From Alentia gelatinosa (taxonomy: Eukaryota > Annelida > Polychaeta > Phyllodocida > Polynoidae), in NCBI GenBank assembly GCA_950022655.1, contig OX465588.1:23298527-23362526 (forward strand): a DNA stretch of 64,000 nucleotides, in the 5' to 3' direction. Every line of letters begins with the position of its first letter. The first letter of the stretch is position 1. Positions 20,973 through 35,154 of this stretch are shown here, in pieces. Under the pieces are notes generated by a model. The model was not told the DNA's origin. It saw only the letters and a list, made by a program, of their open reading frames with translations, and did not search any database. Position numbers and translations under genes: made by a program.

Positions 20973-23900
20973 GAGGAGCCTGGTGGCTGCACCGGATCCA
21001 CTCTCGGCCCGGCTGACTTAAAGGGCCCGTGTTTACGGCTGACAAATGACGGCGCTTAAGGGCGTCACAATGCCTGGATTTGATACTGCCGGCGCGCTGA
21101 TTCGGGCGAGCGGGGGACGAGCCGGGGGGTAGGAGACGGACGTCTTAATGCCGCGCAGGGCGCCTGCCTGCCCGCCGGTCAACGTGGTCCCCGCCGGAGG
21201 AAGGGGAGGGGGTGGCAGAGGGAGGGAGATTGCCTTGGACGTGCATGGTTCTCTCCTGTAGCCAACCAGCCATCCAGGTTACCCTCCGTAGCGTGACACA
21301 TCTCTGGTCAGCCAAGGCCCAAAAAGAAAACACAAAAAAAATCCCCGCGCCGCGTGCCTGCCAGCAAGACGAAGCATCACGGAGAAGGGGAATGGGAGAA
21401 AGACCGTGAGAGCGAGGAAAGGCAAGCATGGCAATTGCAGGCGTGTGCTCATGTAGGGAAACGGTGAACCCCACCCCCACCCCATGCGGCGCCCCCGTAT
21501 TTCTCATTGAACCCCAGCCCTCGCTTCCTCCCGCCCACCCTTCGTCGTGCGTGTTCATCGAACGTCGCCGAGCAAGTAGCCCTCTCATCAGGCTGGTGGC
21601 CGGCAGGTTGGACCCGATACAAGCCCTACGTAATCACACTCGCCGGTAACCAGCATGCCTGTAATCAGCCAATACCTGAGTGAGGGGGAGACCTCAAAGA
21701 AACCAGGATGCAAAAAAATAACCAGTTCAGGCAAGGCAGCCTTTCGACTAGATTCTACGCCCGCCTCGACTGACCGGTCTTGTAGCAGAAGAAGGGCAGA
21801 AATCAGGGTGGAAGAAGTCAGTAGGAGATAATGTTAGGAGATTTTCTATATGTTCTTACAGCCATAGCTGACAAGCTACACACTTGGTCATTTTCCTTAT
21901 GAGTTGCAGCATCATTGATATTACTGTACATGTAAGGGAGAAGGGCCATGAAGCGGTAGGCTACATGAGACAGATCTTCAAGAACAAGAACTCTCTGTCT
22001 TTCAAATATTACCACTATGTTCCTGTATTCTATAGAGTACATCTCCTCATTTTGTTATACGATGCTTCTTGGCATTACATGCCATGTCATCGTTGTTGGA
22101 AATGTAACAGTAGATGTATGCAATACCACTAGTTAAAAGAATAGGTGAACGAGATTCAATCACTTACCTACACATTTCCTAAATTTAAGTTGAGCCTGAA
22201 TCGACTCGGAGTGTAGGGTAGTTAAGTGGAATTCACACGGTGGGAGTCATGTACCTCGCATGGTTCAAAATCTCATGAGATTATGTTCCTTTTCAGGGGT
22301 AAATATCGCCAACTTTACAATTTAGAGAAGAAATTGTGTTCGACTACAGAATCTTAGCAGGAATTATCTCAGACAAACACCCTGTGAAGAACATGAATCC
22401 CATCGTGTAAATTCCACTTCAAATCTAGGTGGTTTATAACGAGGAACCCCACATGGTCGTTTCAGTTCAAGGCCGTAGGCATATCCAAAAGTGTCATTTT
22501 TGCAATGTGGCTCTTCTTGCCTTCACGAATTAAGTTAATTCACTCACGCTCAAAACTCCGTTTGGTTGAAAAGGTATTCAACTCTGTACAACTTGAACTG
22601 TCCATGACCTTACCTTGTAATTTGTTATCTACAATCTCATTTATCAAGAGAACTCACCGCCACCTACCTAAATAGTGATAACCAAGGCCACCACCAACAC
22701 ACCCCACCACCCTCCTCCCCTCCCCACCCCCACCCCCCATCCCCCATCCCCTATCCGCCTCCTTTCAATTTTACCATCTCAGCTCCACTGCCCTCCGTTA
22801 CCATTTAATTCAGGTTTCTGTTATTGGAATTCTCCGTTCCTCATTTCTGGCTGCGCTTACTCATTTTATTTTGCTCTCATTAACAACACCTGGCCAGATG
22901 ACCTTCCTCTAATTAGCCTTCTATCTATTCGTTCTTACTTGTTTAATCACCCATCTACTAACCTTTCGCTCCGAAGTCTGCCCTTTCTGTCCAGCTCACT
23001 ATGATATCATAGTTGTTCCCTCAGCGGCACAGTTAGGGTACCTTTATTGTCACTTCGTTGCCTAAACAACCCTTGTCTATATCTTACATATTACACAACT
23101 GTTTGGAGGCATTTCGCTAGGTGTATACATGTTAATAAATAGGGAAAATATCCAAAAACAGAGGATGCTGTGCATCTCTATAAGAGGTTAGAATCAATAT
23201 GGTAGAAATAGACCTCGTTAACCAGCTTACTTAACTAGCTTCGTAGTCAATTTTAAGTGGTTATCCATACCTGTCTTTCTCTACGGTACCTCTCCCTTCC
23301 CTTCTCTCTGGTATCATTTGAGTTCCCTTTCCTACAAACAGGTGACCTTCATTGTGGCTGATCGAAGAAGTGTACCATTGGTTTGCTTTTTAGAAAGCTG
23401 TATCTGATTTGCAGTACTCACTGACCACGCCCACAAACTTCTAATTCTCCACCCTCTACATTTTCCATCCTCTTACCTGCGTATCATGAAGTACCTGAGC
23501 TATGCACATTATCCCCGCCCGTTATGTTTAATATTTGTACCTCTAGTGGCTTCTCTTTTTGACTATTTTTCATGTTTCGCCCCTGCTACTGTTATCCTGT
23601 ATAACTAGGTAGACTCAATTCATAATTATTCTCTCGTACTATCTTGATGTATCGTCATTATCATTTCAATACATATCTCGACAGCAGGGAAATATGAAAT
23701 ATGGGAGACGGTATTTCACCAATAAGAGACAGTATTTCAGCAATAACTAACCTGTTGTGCCATTATTAACTAGTGGTAGATATGATATGTGTGAATTTGG
23801 AATAAAAAAAGAAATACGGTTATTAGTTGTTTTGGAAAACAACCTGCATCACCGTTCTCAACACTACCTGTACAGAACCTGTTTTCTTGTCACCTCTAAA

Positions 23901-24139
23901 AACCGAACCACGGCTTCCCTATGTTGTCAACGACCCGAGTCCCCTGTGTCTACTTGTCTAACAGGCCTATATATTCATCTCTACAGGTGCCCGTGTCTTC
24001 CCTCTCCCCCACACCTAGTATTGGGACATAGTATAGCACCGCGACTTACTATGCGACCCAGCCAGCCCCAGCAATCAGACAGTGCTATGTGTTCTCCCCT
24101 CATGGATGCATGCAGGGCGCCAGCCGATAGCCCGGAATA
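20973..24139. other. Noncoding DNA; GC-rich at 20990-21640, then AT-rich
   Basis: The first 650 bp are CpG-rich without a codon-like frame. The remainder is AT-rich, with a C-rich strip at 22680-22760. No gene, RNA or element edge was seen. Confidence 0.4.
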
Positions 24140-24430
24140 ACCTGATCAGCGGCCGGCGAGGGGAAGATGGCCGGGGTGCGGGTAGAGGCGGGCTGGGTGA
24201 GGTGGTAGGTGGGTTGGGGGTGGCACCTCCTTCACCCCCTGCCCTCTCCCCGCTCTCGGCTGGATGGAGCCGGAGTCCGCCCTGGGCTCTGCCGTCTCAG
24301 ATAGAACAAATGGCGGGCGGCCTGGTTCCCGGAGCCGACGCCGTGATTGGCCATCACTGATGGATATTAGCCGGCGTGCAGGTTGGTAATCACCCCGCCC
24401 ACCATGTCGAGGGCTAAACGCCACGGCCCG
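24140..24430. other. Short GC-rich island with inverted CCAAT word
   Basis: This CpG-rich block contains GATTGGCCATCACTGATGG-like words. Its composition resembles a promoter or conserved noncoding element. No start site or exon follows in an obvious way. Confidence 0.25.
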
Positions 24431-27400
24431 TTTGTGAGAGGGGACGGGAGAGGATGTAGACCGTAGCTCGTGGAAGAGAGTGAAGGCTAGGGATAAGAGA
24501 TTTTTATCAGTTATTGATTAGGGGAAAAATCACTTACCATTGAGCCGCAAAATCCTGACCAAACGAGCTTTGTATACTGTACACCTGTAAGTAGTTAATT
24601 TGTTGTTGATATTTCTTTTCTGGGAACAAGAGAGTTACTTATTGAACAGGGAAACTGCTGAGGTGCGATTTCTAAAACGGGCTTCTCCCATCTCCAAAGA
24701 AGGAAAGTATTGCTGTCCAGTAGGCGGAATAATTTTGGAAACCTTCATGAGGGCGACATTTAGCTATTGAATTTGGAAATCGGTGACCAATTTAAACAAC
24801 ACTGTCCCAACACAGATACACGGGTCCACTTCTGGGTATTGTGTATAATATTTATAGCACAGACAATAGGGAAGGGGGATGAGTTTATTTAATTGCGTTC
24901 TAAAGATGCTGACTATTCACTTCAGAAACACCCCCCAAAGATAACCAGCAATCAGAGTCTAAATCTATTAGTCAATTTCCTTGTTTGCCTCAGTATTAGG
25001 ATAATTATGTCTTTTGAAAACAGATTTGGCCAATAATTCCTAAATTTGCATTTAAAGTAAACAGAAAAGAGGAGATGCAAGCACTTTAATACGGAACAAC
25101 AAAGAGATCAATCACTAAAAAAAGATATTTACAAATACTGTTGTTGAATGTTTGCGGTCAGAAGATATGAGGTTCTTCTTCCGGACCTGTCGACCGGTAT
25201 TTTGATTCTGGGACCAGAGCTATAAGTGGTTTATGTTTCCGTTTGGAAGAGGTGGATGAACGGGTTTTGATGACATTAAGGCGGGGAATGCTATACTTAC
25301 CAACTCAAGATACTTCGCACTTTGACATATGTTGCCCTACCAGAACGAGCTAGCAATGCTATAGTGGTTATTGGAATTGGAATATATGCTGCAAATGGGT
25401 GAACATGTTGTGGACAGTGATGGAATCCAACATATTTCTAGGTATCTTGAGATTTTATATGAAATCTTGTGCCTATGGATCAGAGGCATATTAAAACACG
25501 CTGTGATGCAGTCGTGCGCAGCTATGCACCTGGATGTGTTGTAAGATAATGTGATTGGACTGTGAGTGGTGCTGGTAATGCCGTTGGTGCCACCGGTGCA
25601 GCATGCTGACGTCATGTTAGTTTTTCTAACTGCATTCATGTCCAGAGTACAATGCAATAGCAATGTCCACCTGGGGAGATATTTTCACATTCATTTCCTC
25701 AATCCCTGACATTTTTCTAGATCGGAGAAGTTGATATGCAGGTATTAGTCGATGGCGCCCATGTTGATCTTACACGCTGTGCATTTGTATTAAGGTAAGG
25801 AATGTGATGACTGAGTGGGAGAACTAAAAGGCTGCGGTGTTGTATCCACGGCGGCCCGTCTGTGGAGGCAGTGTGCGGGTTCTGGTGGTGTCCACAATGG
25901 GCATGCCGCGCAATTGAGGCTGTCTGTAAGCGTTTGTGGCCCCATTAATCTCTACGGCCCCGTCTGGCCTTCGCTGGCCCCGACAAACCCCACGTCCACT
26001 TAGGTGGCACCCGACCACAGCGTATTAGCCACTCCTGTGGATGGAACCCCCTCCCCCTACATCTTCCCCTTCCACCCCCACCCACTCACCCCTTGGTCTC
26101 GCACAAGGGTAACTTACACCATGGGATTCTTTCCCCGCACAAAACACTCCCCATATACCACAGTGCCTACGCAGCACCCATCCACTATACGTACCATGAT
26201 CCCACGACAGAAAACTTAATCATCCATCTGGAAAAAAATGCACATCTTAAGTAGCCCCGAGGAGAGCATAAATGTAGGGGGGAGGTCCGCCCTTTCCCCC
26301 TCCTGTGACCACCGGCCAACTCCTTATAGTGCCCATGCCGACTGTGGGAGAGCAATGGATGCGAGGGCGTCGGGGCCCCGCTCCCCTGTGACCAACCGGC
26401 CCAGCTGGGTTAGGGCCTCAAGACAGACGTGGCTTGCATTCCGACTCGCCATCAGAAGCCCCCCGAGCTGCTCTGTGAGCTCGGGCAGGTCTATGAGTCA
26501 CTCGTGACCAATTGCTGCTGGTATCTTGGAGGAGGTGGAAGAAAAACAAGCCCAAGAAAGTGCACCAGGCAATTTACGAAGAAGCCAACACTGGCAGTGC
26601 GAACGCCCACAGCGACAGCGGTCTTTATGCTTCTCTCACTCTTGCCTCTTTTCCCTCTCGATCTGTTTTTGACTCATCCCATCTACTACACTCTAGTAAC
26701 TCTCATCCACTTCCTTTTAAATGGGCAGATATCGCCCATGATTACTACGTGCGAAGTGGGATGTTTTCTCCGGAAAATCGAATCAAGTATCTTTTCCCTT
26801 GTTAGACGGGTAATGGATCACATTTACCTGACATCCTTTCCACTGAGTCTATTTCGAGAGACAAATTTCCCATAATATCTATATTTATACATTTTAAATA
26901 ACAGCAGAGGTAGGTATATATATACATAAATATATATACTTACATTTATTCATACATCCATTAATGGATTCACAGATTACCAGATAGCTCAGGGTAATGT
27001 TCCGCTACTAAAGCGACCTCACCGAAATATGGGATTTGTATCATTAACTAACATACCCCAAAATAAACTGAGTTTTTTTAGATACAGTTTGTAAAAACAG
27101 TTTCAGATTCACACGACTGTCATACATGTAGGCAATGGCAGTCAACGTTGTCTTACTTTCCAATATACGTATGTAGATGTACATAATATTTATGTAGAGT
27201 TAAGTATGTAGAGTTTCTGGACCTCTCTCATTGGGCTACTCCACTTTTGCCTTTGCCAGTATCTCAAGTGATGACGTCACATGAGTGATGAAGACCTTAA
27301 GCGAATCTTCAAAGTGTATTCATCGTCAATAATGTGGCACCCAAGCAGCATTTACCACTCATTAAGATAAGCCTGGGCGTATAAACATTCGCATGCCCTC

Positions 27401-29479
27401 TGTATCCCCCACAGCGGCAACTAGATAAGAACAGAGGCAGGATGACGGATTTACAGAGCTAATCTCCTGGCTAGTCCCAGGAGACATTATGGGTCCAGTG
27501 TCAAGTCCACATTGCTTGTGTTTATTGTTGGGGGTCAAGAGATGCGGATTGACCCCCGTTTCTTATCTCCCCAGATAAGGGCGACTCAGGTAAGTCCAAT
27601 TACGACCAGGTAATCATATTGATCGGCGAGGAGGGTGCTCGAGACTGTGAGCTGCTCAGTCCGTTGCCTAGTAACCTAATCTGCTCGGGCCGGCCACTTG
27701 ATAATAAAGGAGGAGGCTTAATGTCGATAGGCCTGTGAGTGGTGTGTGGATAATGGTGCTGGTGATTGGGTCGGCAGTGCGGCATTTATGCTTGCTTTAC
27801 CCAATACCCCCACCGTGTAAAGGGATTCTGGTGTGCTCATGAGACAACACTATGAGTAGCTCACACTCCATGTTCTACTCATTCTTCATTATACCCTCCA
27901 TCAAACTCAATATGACTTCGGATTTCTCATATCAATAAGACGAGTGGAGGAACCACAGGGAAACTACAGTCGTTTTAAGGCTTCCAGGCTCTATAGAATC
28001 ACATTGCCCTAATCAGAATGCGACATTTAACGCTAATCAAGTTGCTAGGACTTATTAAATGCCTTATGGTGATTAGGTGTGTCAAGATGTATGGCGAAGA
28101 ATGAAAAATGACAGTGACGGGAATATTGCTGTTTTTCTCCTACACTCTCCAACACAGGCTCTGATGTATTTGGTGGGAGCCACGTACTTAGTTGGCATGC
28201 GCAGACAAACATCTCTGAACACCCCTCATTCGCCGACCTGTCATGAATCATACTTCAAAGATCTGCACAGTAAACAAGACACCACGTTCCCCCACCCCTC
28301 TTTTACACAGCACTCCCTCCTCCCGTCGTTCTTCATTTCTTTTCTCTCGATGATGAACTATGGGGAGGGTGAAGACATGGAGGACAATATGACGACACTC
28401 TCCTGGCTTTTTCTTGAAGGCAGCCGTCCAGTGGGGGAGGAGGAGAAGGGGTGGGACGAGAGGATTGGGTGGTGGAAGCAGGGGTGGCAGCAGTGGTGGT
28501 GGGGTGTTGACAGTGAAGAGTATTTCATCAGTCAGACGCCTTTGGTTGGCGCCACGCGTCAGTGATCAGGGGCAGTGCGCTGATGAGGGCCGGCCAATTT
28601 GATGCGAAAAGGGGGCTGGGCTATAAGCCCCTCCGAGGCTACCAGTGGCGCTTTCCATTGAAAACTTATGAACCACTTTGGGGAAGACTTTCTTAACGTT
28701 GCTTTAAGGTACAGTGTTGCCTTCAGAAATTCTCTCAAAATTGAGCCAGGCGCAGATGTTTTTTAAATGATCTAATATTTAGCTATTTTAAGCATTTATA
28801 TGTTATATACATTCGGAATAACCTATTGAAGTCATTACATATATTTTCCACAGCCTTAGGGACATAATATTGAGGGAAATTGTGGATGGCAACGATTACG
28901 AAGATGGACAAGGTGGTTTTTAACTGAATAGATTTAGAGGAGCAAATGGGAAGGTAGTCGTCAAATCTGAATGCAACTATGAACTAAAAGAGGTCTGTGA
29001 ATAGAGGTAGAGATACTAATAGAGAGCTTGGGTACATATCGATGTATAGAACTACATATTTATAGCGGACATTTAGAGGTATGGCGAGTGCTGAGGGAGG
29101 ACACAGAAAGGCACCCGGCGGTGTAGGTTTTTGTTAAAGCTGCGAGCCAGAGATAGGACGGCAGGCGTTGACAGAGTGAACAGAATGAGAGAGTTTCCTG
29201 CAAACCTACCTAAGAGTCTGTGTGTACCGTATCAGCCTCTGGCAGCAATGTTCAGATCTGTCCTATCAAGACGACTTCCCAGGCGCCTGCCCTGTTACAA
29301 TCCACACCTTCAACCCTTCCCCCTCCTCCTCACACAGCCCCTCCCGTATTCCCCATCCCCCACGTCCCTCTCCGCCTAAGAGAAGGCTCCCTTCACCATC
29401 CCAAAGAAGACCAGTCGGTCTGTATTTGGCCAGCCAATATTGTTTCTGACGTCGCCTCCCTTGAACTTTTCCAGCGGCC
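24431..29479. other. Noncoding DNA, mostly AT-rich
   Basis: Frames are short and random in content. Notable only are an AT-rich alternating stretch near 26910-26945 and a GC-richer zone at 26280-26500. No gene was recognised. Confidence 0.4.
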
Positions 29480-29489
29480 GACGCTTGCG

Positions 29490-30060
29490 CGCGCAGGCGG
29501 GGGCGGCGGCCGGCCAGCCCGGCGGCTAATTTTATCGCAGAATTGCTGCCAGGTCTAATTCATAGCCATAAATCAAATTTGCATCTTTAGCTGGGCGGCC
29601 GGCGGGGACTGTGGGGCGGAGGGGCGGCGGCAGTGAACGCCCGCCGGGGCCGTCATCCTATTTCGTCACCCGGCCCAGCCTGCTTGTGTTCCAAGGCAGC
29701 GACGGAGAAGTCCACTGGACGTATTACAAATGTTGGTTAGGGCGTGGTGGAATCCATTTATACCATGAGCGCTTTCTTCCCGCCACTCACACCTCCGTAC
29801 GCAAGCCTCCCTGTTTACCCTTCTCCACCATTCTGACTTTATACCATTACGTAACACCCTTCCCCTGCCTCACTCCCTCCCCTTAATTCCCAAACACCCT
29901 CCCACTCCTACCTCCCCTCCCCTCCTACCGCTCCCCTCCATCGCCCCTTTTTTACGCTCGATTTTATTGTCGGCAGCCGCTAATAACAAAGAGGCCCGCC
30001 TGGCGCTCGATCGCTGGCTGCCCAGCTTTCATCGTTGTTGTTGATACAAAAACCTTGTGG
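29490..30060. promoter_or_regulatory. Candidate conserved regulatory region with POU, Hox and Sox-type words
   Basis: The region holds ATTTGCAT (29577-29584), an octamer word bound by POU factors, next to CCATAAAT and TAATTTTAT. A second cluster at 29955-30050 has AACAAAG and TTGTTGTTGATACAAA-like words. Both sit within GC-rich DNA. The mixture of intact AT-rich factor words in GC-rich sequence suggests constraint. This is motif inference only. Confidence 0.3.
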
Positions 30061-33000
30061 CAGGGTATTCATAAAGACCCCTCCTGCTTTGACTAACGGT
30101 GACTGCAGCCACTGGATGTGGGGTAGGTGGGGATAGGTGGAGGCAAGGGAGAGAGGTAGGTCGGTCGGGTAGAGGAAGCAGAACATAATTAGGCGTAGGC
30201 GAAATCTTAACGAGATAATTAAACCAATCGGCTACCATCTGGCCCCTTGGGGGTGTAGGTGGGGGTTGAGGGATCATTGAGGGAGGGGAGTCTGGGCTGT
30301 CTGGGCGCGTCTGGGGGTTTGAAGAGAGCGATCGAATGGATGGAGGAGTTATTAATTAGCCACGTCGAAGGTGCTCACCTGGCCAGAGCAGGGGTGATGG
30401 TGATTGAGGGGATGGAGGATTGCTCACACCTGCTCGAGTATGAATCATTGAGTGGTCGTAACTGTGATGCAGTAGTAGTCTCTACCATATACATGTACCA
30501 ATTTTTATGTAGATAGATATATATGCATAAGCACCAAATATGGAAGATAAAGCTTCAGAAAGAAGGTTAGCATGTTAGGCATGTAGAGGTTAATTAAAGG
30601 CAATTAAGGAATATAGTGCCTTGCACCTCGAGCTGTACGGAAAAATGCAATCCTTATGTTGTTGATATGATTATTAGGCACACCCAAGAGGAGTGTAGTT
30701 CTTTCAACTTTCTTGATATTAATTAACCTTAGGCTGAGAAGGTTACCAATCACCATCATAAGGTCACGTGTTTGGTATAACCATAGATGTAAGACTTATC
30801 CAAAATGAGAGATCGAGCGAACAATAGAGCTCGTATCTTACAGGTATGAATGTGGTCCACCTACCCGACAACTGAGCATGTGGATGAAATTCATGGAAGA
30901 TTCTTCCTCAATATATTCCGATACGCTTTTGACCATATGACTAAGTGATATTTGATATAGTGACAATTGCTTACAAAAAGGCATTTGTCTCATGCCACCT
31001 GAGCATATTTTTCTTGAGGAACGATAGAATTATATATATCTTTCTCGAGTGAAAAGAAGTCAAGCAAAATATAATCATGCGAAGCAAGCAGGTCTAGTTA
31101 GAGGACGATAACTATATGAGATAATAAATCGATGAATAGATCAATAAAGGGGATGGTGTGGGGGTTCTGTGGGTGTATATTGAAAGGCAGACAGGTAGAG
31201 TGCAGGAGGCTAGATGAACGTAGCCGCCGTAATACAAAGCGTTATGTGCAAGATGAGGTAGACAAGTGGGGGAATTGCAGCGAGGAGAAGAGTTGAAGGA
31301 AGCGATGCGGACAGAGAGGCCACTGTGACAGCGCTCTAGCCTGCTTCAGCGAGCAGAGGCGACAATTTGAGTAGTGTCTGTCCGGGACAAACCCCGCCCT
31401 CTTCCCGCCAGCCATTGCCCTACCTACACCCCGTCCCCCCCCCCCCCCCCCACACACACACACTCCCAGGACATGTCGCCGCCTCCCACTCTCCTATCGC
31501 AATCTCCCAATAGATTCTGGCAGGGCTGCGGCGGCATGGTGCTTCCTGGGCCCACGCCACATGACATCGGGGTCCCACTTGTCAGGCATTCTTAGAAAGG
31601 GAAAAGAGAAATTATAGATCGGGCCGACGCGATACGTGTGAAGTGAGGGCGGGGTAGAGGCGTGAAAATGCAGGGTTCTAAGTGAAGGGCGCTGATATAA
31701 GTGACCACGGAGGTGGGAGAGGACCGGCAACTTCTTGCTTTTTCACTTTTTTGACACTGCTAGTGCGCCTTGCAAGTTCTACTAGACGTCCACAATGATT
31801 AATAAGGTAAAGTAGGGTGTAATAAGGATCACAAAATATGTTGTGCATTTGTTATAATGAAGTTCATGAAAAAGAAAAGTAATATTAGTACTTATTAGCC
31901 AGTTTAATGATTTTCTATTATATGTGAAAGACCACGGCAAATTGTATGACGGCATGCTTGTCTATGAATGAAAATAATATTTATACTTATTTCTGAGAAC
32001 ATCTGAGTGTATTAATATATGATAATTTTATGAAACAAATCATACAAATCTTGCAATGAAAGATTAATGAAATATCAGCATCGAATCAGATCTTTGAAAT
32101 ATTAATGAACATATATAATGCCGTAGCCAGGGTGGCGAAGGTCCATAGCTCTGGTTTCATTCTAGAGGTGAGGTAGATTCCAAGAAGTCAGGCTCCTACG
32201 ACTGCGTCTAAATGCCATTATCTGTAATGCAATTATCCCGGTGCCAGCCTAGGCGAGGACGAAGAAGAATCATCACTGTTGTCTGCCAGCATTTTTTTCT
32301 TACTCACGGCGACTTATGTCATTCACAGCATGGATGGTCGGCCACCGCGGACAACTCCTAATCAATACGCATCTATTCCAGAGCACAGCCTCCGCTTAGA
32401 AATGTGAAAAAATGAAGCGTTGGCATGCTAGGAAGGGGACAAGACCTTTGGCGTTCTTTTCTCTCCTGCCCTCCCCTCCCTCCCTGTAACTCACAACCAC
32501 CACCACCAACAATCACCGAACCCCCGTCCGCATCCGCACCTCCTGCCGCAAGCCTGAGGCTGCAAACGCCGCCACACCAGCGCGTGTTTCTGAAATCAGG
32601 ACCCACCCTCTGCCCCCAACCACTCGTTTTAGTAATGCAAGTCTCCACAGCTAGCAGCATTGCCGCGTGGTAATAACCACAAGGACGTTGAGCAGAAAGA
32701 AGCAATGTCCAATGCGGAGTGGCTCTTACCACAACCTCCGTTCTTTGTTTATGGCGCCGCACCATAAATAATGTCACCCAAATCTAATCCACCCAGCACA
32801 CCTTTCACCCTGACTGTGAATGGGGCTGGTCGTGGTGGGGAGGGGAGGGGGTGCACCAGTGGATGGGTGGGTAGAAGGGGTAGCGGTAGTTGGGTGGGTA
32901 TGAACCACCCCCACCCCTCACACCGTGCCTACTGCCAGAAAACCCTGTGCAGATTGGCATGGTGGACCCTGTGCAGGACGCCCTAGTCCGGCACTGATTT

Positions 33001-34680
33001 CCATGCCAGATGGTAAGCTTCCGAGAGGTCTACACATCATGCAAGAGGGGTGGTGTCAGAGGGCGGTACGGGCGGAGGGTGAAGAATAGGTGTGGGGTGG
33101 CGGATAGGGCTACACGTAATACCCAAGTCTGGGGGATTCTCACCCAATGAGCCTCACTCATCTGTTCTAAATCCTCGTTATGGCAAGCTGTTGCAGCAAT
33201 GACATATGGTATCTGCTTCAATAATACCGAGTCTCCCTCCCGACCTCCTCAGCCTTTACCCCTATCACTATCTGCCAACCGCCTACCATAGATTTCAGCC
33301 GGCAGGATGCCGCCTTCCCCAAACCTATTATTCCGTGTACTACTCACGTTGAGCCTCTCATACCTCAGAATCAGCCACCCTTCGCTACCTCTAGTAGGCG
33401 GCGGGCGACAGGCCTATGTATATAGCTAGAACCCTCCTTATGTAATCAAGTCACGGCAACTGGAGAGTGTCTGGTCTCCGTGTCTCTATATAACCAGTTT
33501 TTCATTTATCATAAATTTAAAATCCATTAATTTCGCCTCTATCTAAACTATTCCATGTTCCTCTCTCCGTCTTGATTGTATACATATATTCTTCAATCAT
33601 ATACGGTTTGTAATTATCTAGACCTAAAATGCTTTACGTGTCTTGTCATTTTCAGCCAACATGAATGATCCTTTAACCTCTACATACGGTAATATAATAC
33701 TCTGTGGTCTTTACGTGACTTCCTACCTCTGCAGTTACTACCGACCAGATTAAATCTACGCTCTCCCCTCATGTGTATGTACTATACTCCGGGGAGAGGC
33801 TTAAAGGTTTTCTGCCGAGTTGGGTGTGATAAGACCGAGAGGCTGAGACATGGAAGGCGGCTCGAGCCTCTTCCCTAGCGCCTGCAGCGATTTTCTTCTA
33901 ACTGTGAGCAAGTCACGACTGCTCCCAGTGACTCGCAGTGTTCAGAAAGACGAGTAGCTGCCCTAAAGCCGCAAGTTTCTCCAGGCAGCCGCAGCTTAAC
34001 GCTGCTTGTACCCTCGCAGAGATGTTGGACCCTGGTTGTGAGCTGTTCGATTTGGTCGCATTGACCCGCATCTGCTTGCGGCTGCTTTCCTGAGACGATC
34101 AGAATCTGTCGGGGATTTATGGATTATCTAGGAAGTATGTATGATTGTCCGAAGTGATGTTCGTGGTAGTCACAGTTGTCTTGGAGTGTGGAATACACTC
34201 GAAACAGATGTCATCACACTACTACTAACTTTTTTTCAAATGGGTAATTATTATTGACTTTTGCACTTTTAGTTTTGCTAGGCATCATCATGATTTGCTT
34301 CGACTCGTAAGGTCTTTGTATGATTTCTATGTGGACAGTAAATAGACGGTAATTGATAATTCATGGGCTAAGAATCAACTTATGTATAACAAATTAGTTG
34401 TTCGAGAAATTGACACCAGTTATGGTTTAGTAGATCCCTGAAGCCAATGGTTTTCTTCTGTCCAGGAACATATTTAGGAGTATGTTGGGTGTGAGTCTAG
34501 GAAGACATTTTGGGAATAACTCTTATAACAATAACTGCTAGTTAAAGTATAAAATGTACCTTCCAGTGGCTCGGGACATTCAATCAAACTGATGAATTCT
34601 CAAAAAAAAGCTTTTTCAAGGATGAACTCATAGGGTCTTAAGCCCAAGCAGTTTATGGCTATGGGTAGCACCTAACATAT
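30061..34680. other. Noncoding DNA with simple repeats
   Basis: No convincing frame was found. A C17 run followed by (CA)n lies at 31435-31463. GC-rich patches occur at 32440-32600 and 32820-32960. The rest is AT-rich. Confidence 0.4.
31435..31463. repeat. Poly-C run followed by (CA)n
   Basis: Seventeen C residues are followed directly by a (CA)6 microsatellite. Confidence 0.9.
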
Positions 34681-34689
34681 CTATGAGAA

Positions 34690-34974
34690 TCAACAGAGTT
34701 TACTTATGGCTGTCACCTCAAAACAGATGAGTATTACCTCAGAACTGATGAGTGAAGAATATAAGGTCAAAACTGCCCATCGTTGTAAATGTCAGCCAGG
34801 CGCCGTTGATGATTGTTATCAGTCCCGACTTGTCTATTTACTATCAGTATTAGCTCAGACCTTCTCAAAAATGTCAGTATCAGATCCGAAATTATCTCAA
34901 CTGTCACTATTAGCTCATATCTGCTTGTGGATGCCAGCATCAGCTCGTAAACCCTCATGGGTGTTAGTATCAGC
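34690..34974. repeat. Diverged head of the satellite array (about 30-bp units)
   Basis: Degenerate units of about 30 bp carry the words gtcagtatcagatc, cactattagctcatatctgc and catcagctcgtaaaccctcat. They resemble half-units of the 59-bp array that resumes at 35155, so the ancestral monomer was probably near 30 bp. Confidence 0.6.
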
Positions 34975-35127
34975 TTTTATCCTACCCCTAATATAAAATC
35001 CCATAGGCTTGACATTGATTTTCCGTATGCCATGCTGACTGGCATACAGAGTTTTATATGCCACTAGTGGCATACAGAATTGTTATCACGTAATATTCCA
35101 AAATTGAGGAGACAGGGTAGGATAAAA
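34975..35127 (+). mobile_element. Solo first-hairpin copy of the two-hairpin fold-back family
   Basis: The 153-bp element starts with TTTTATCCTACCCC and ends with the near inverse GGGTAGGATAAAA. It contains the perfect palindrome TATGCCACTAGTGGCATA (35057-35074) and a second GTATGCCA...TGGCATAC stem. It matches 49085-49236 in reverse orientation at roughly 95 percent by eye. Only a few bases of the second hairpin remain on its right. It interrupts the satellite array. Confidence 0.75.
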
Positions 35128-35154
35128 TCAAAACCAGTTTTACGATGATATCTG

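Noticed and set aside
26429..26875. 148-codon frame with a hydrophobic stretch
   Set aside because: No recognisable family, no supporting splice sites or codon pattern.
28077..28565. 162-codon frame
   Set aside because: No domain, biased Gly/Trp tail from GGTGG repeats; most likely chance.
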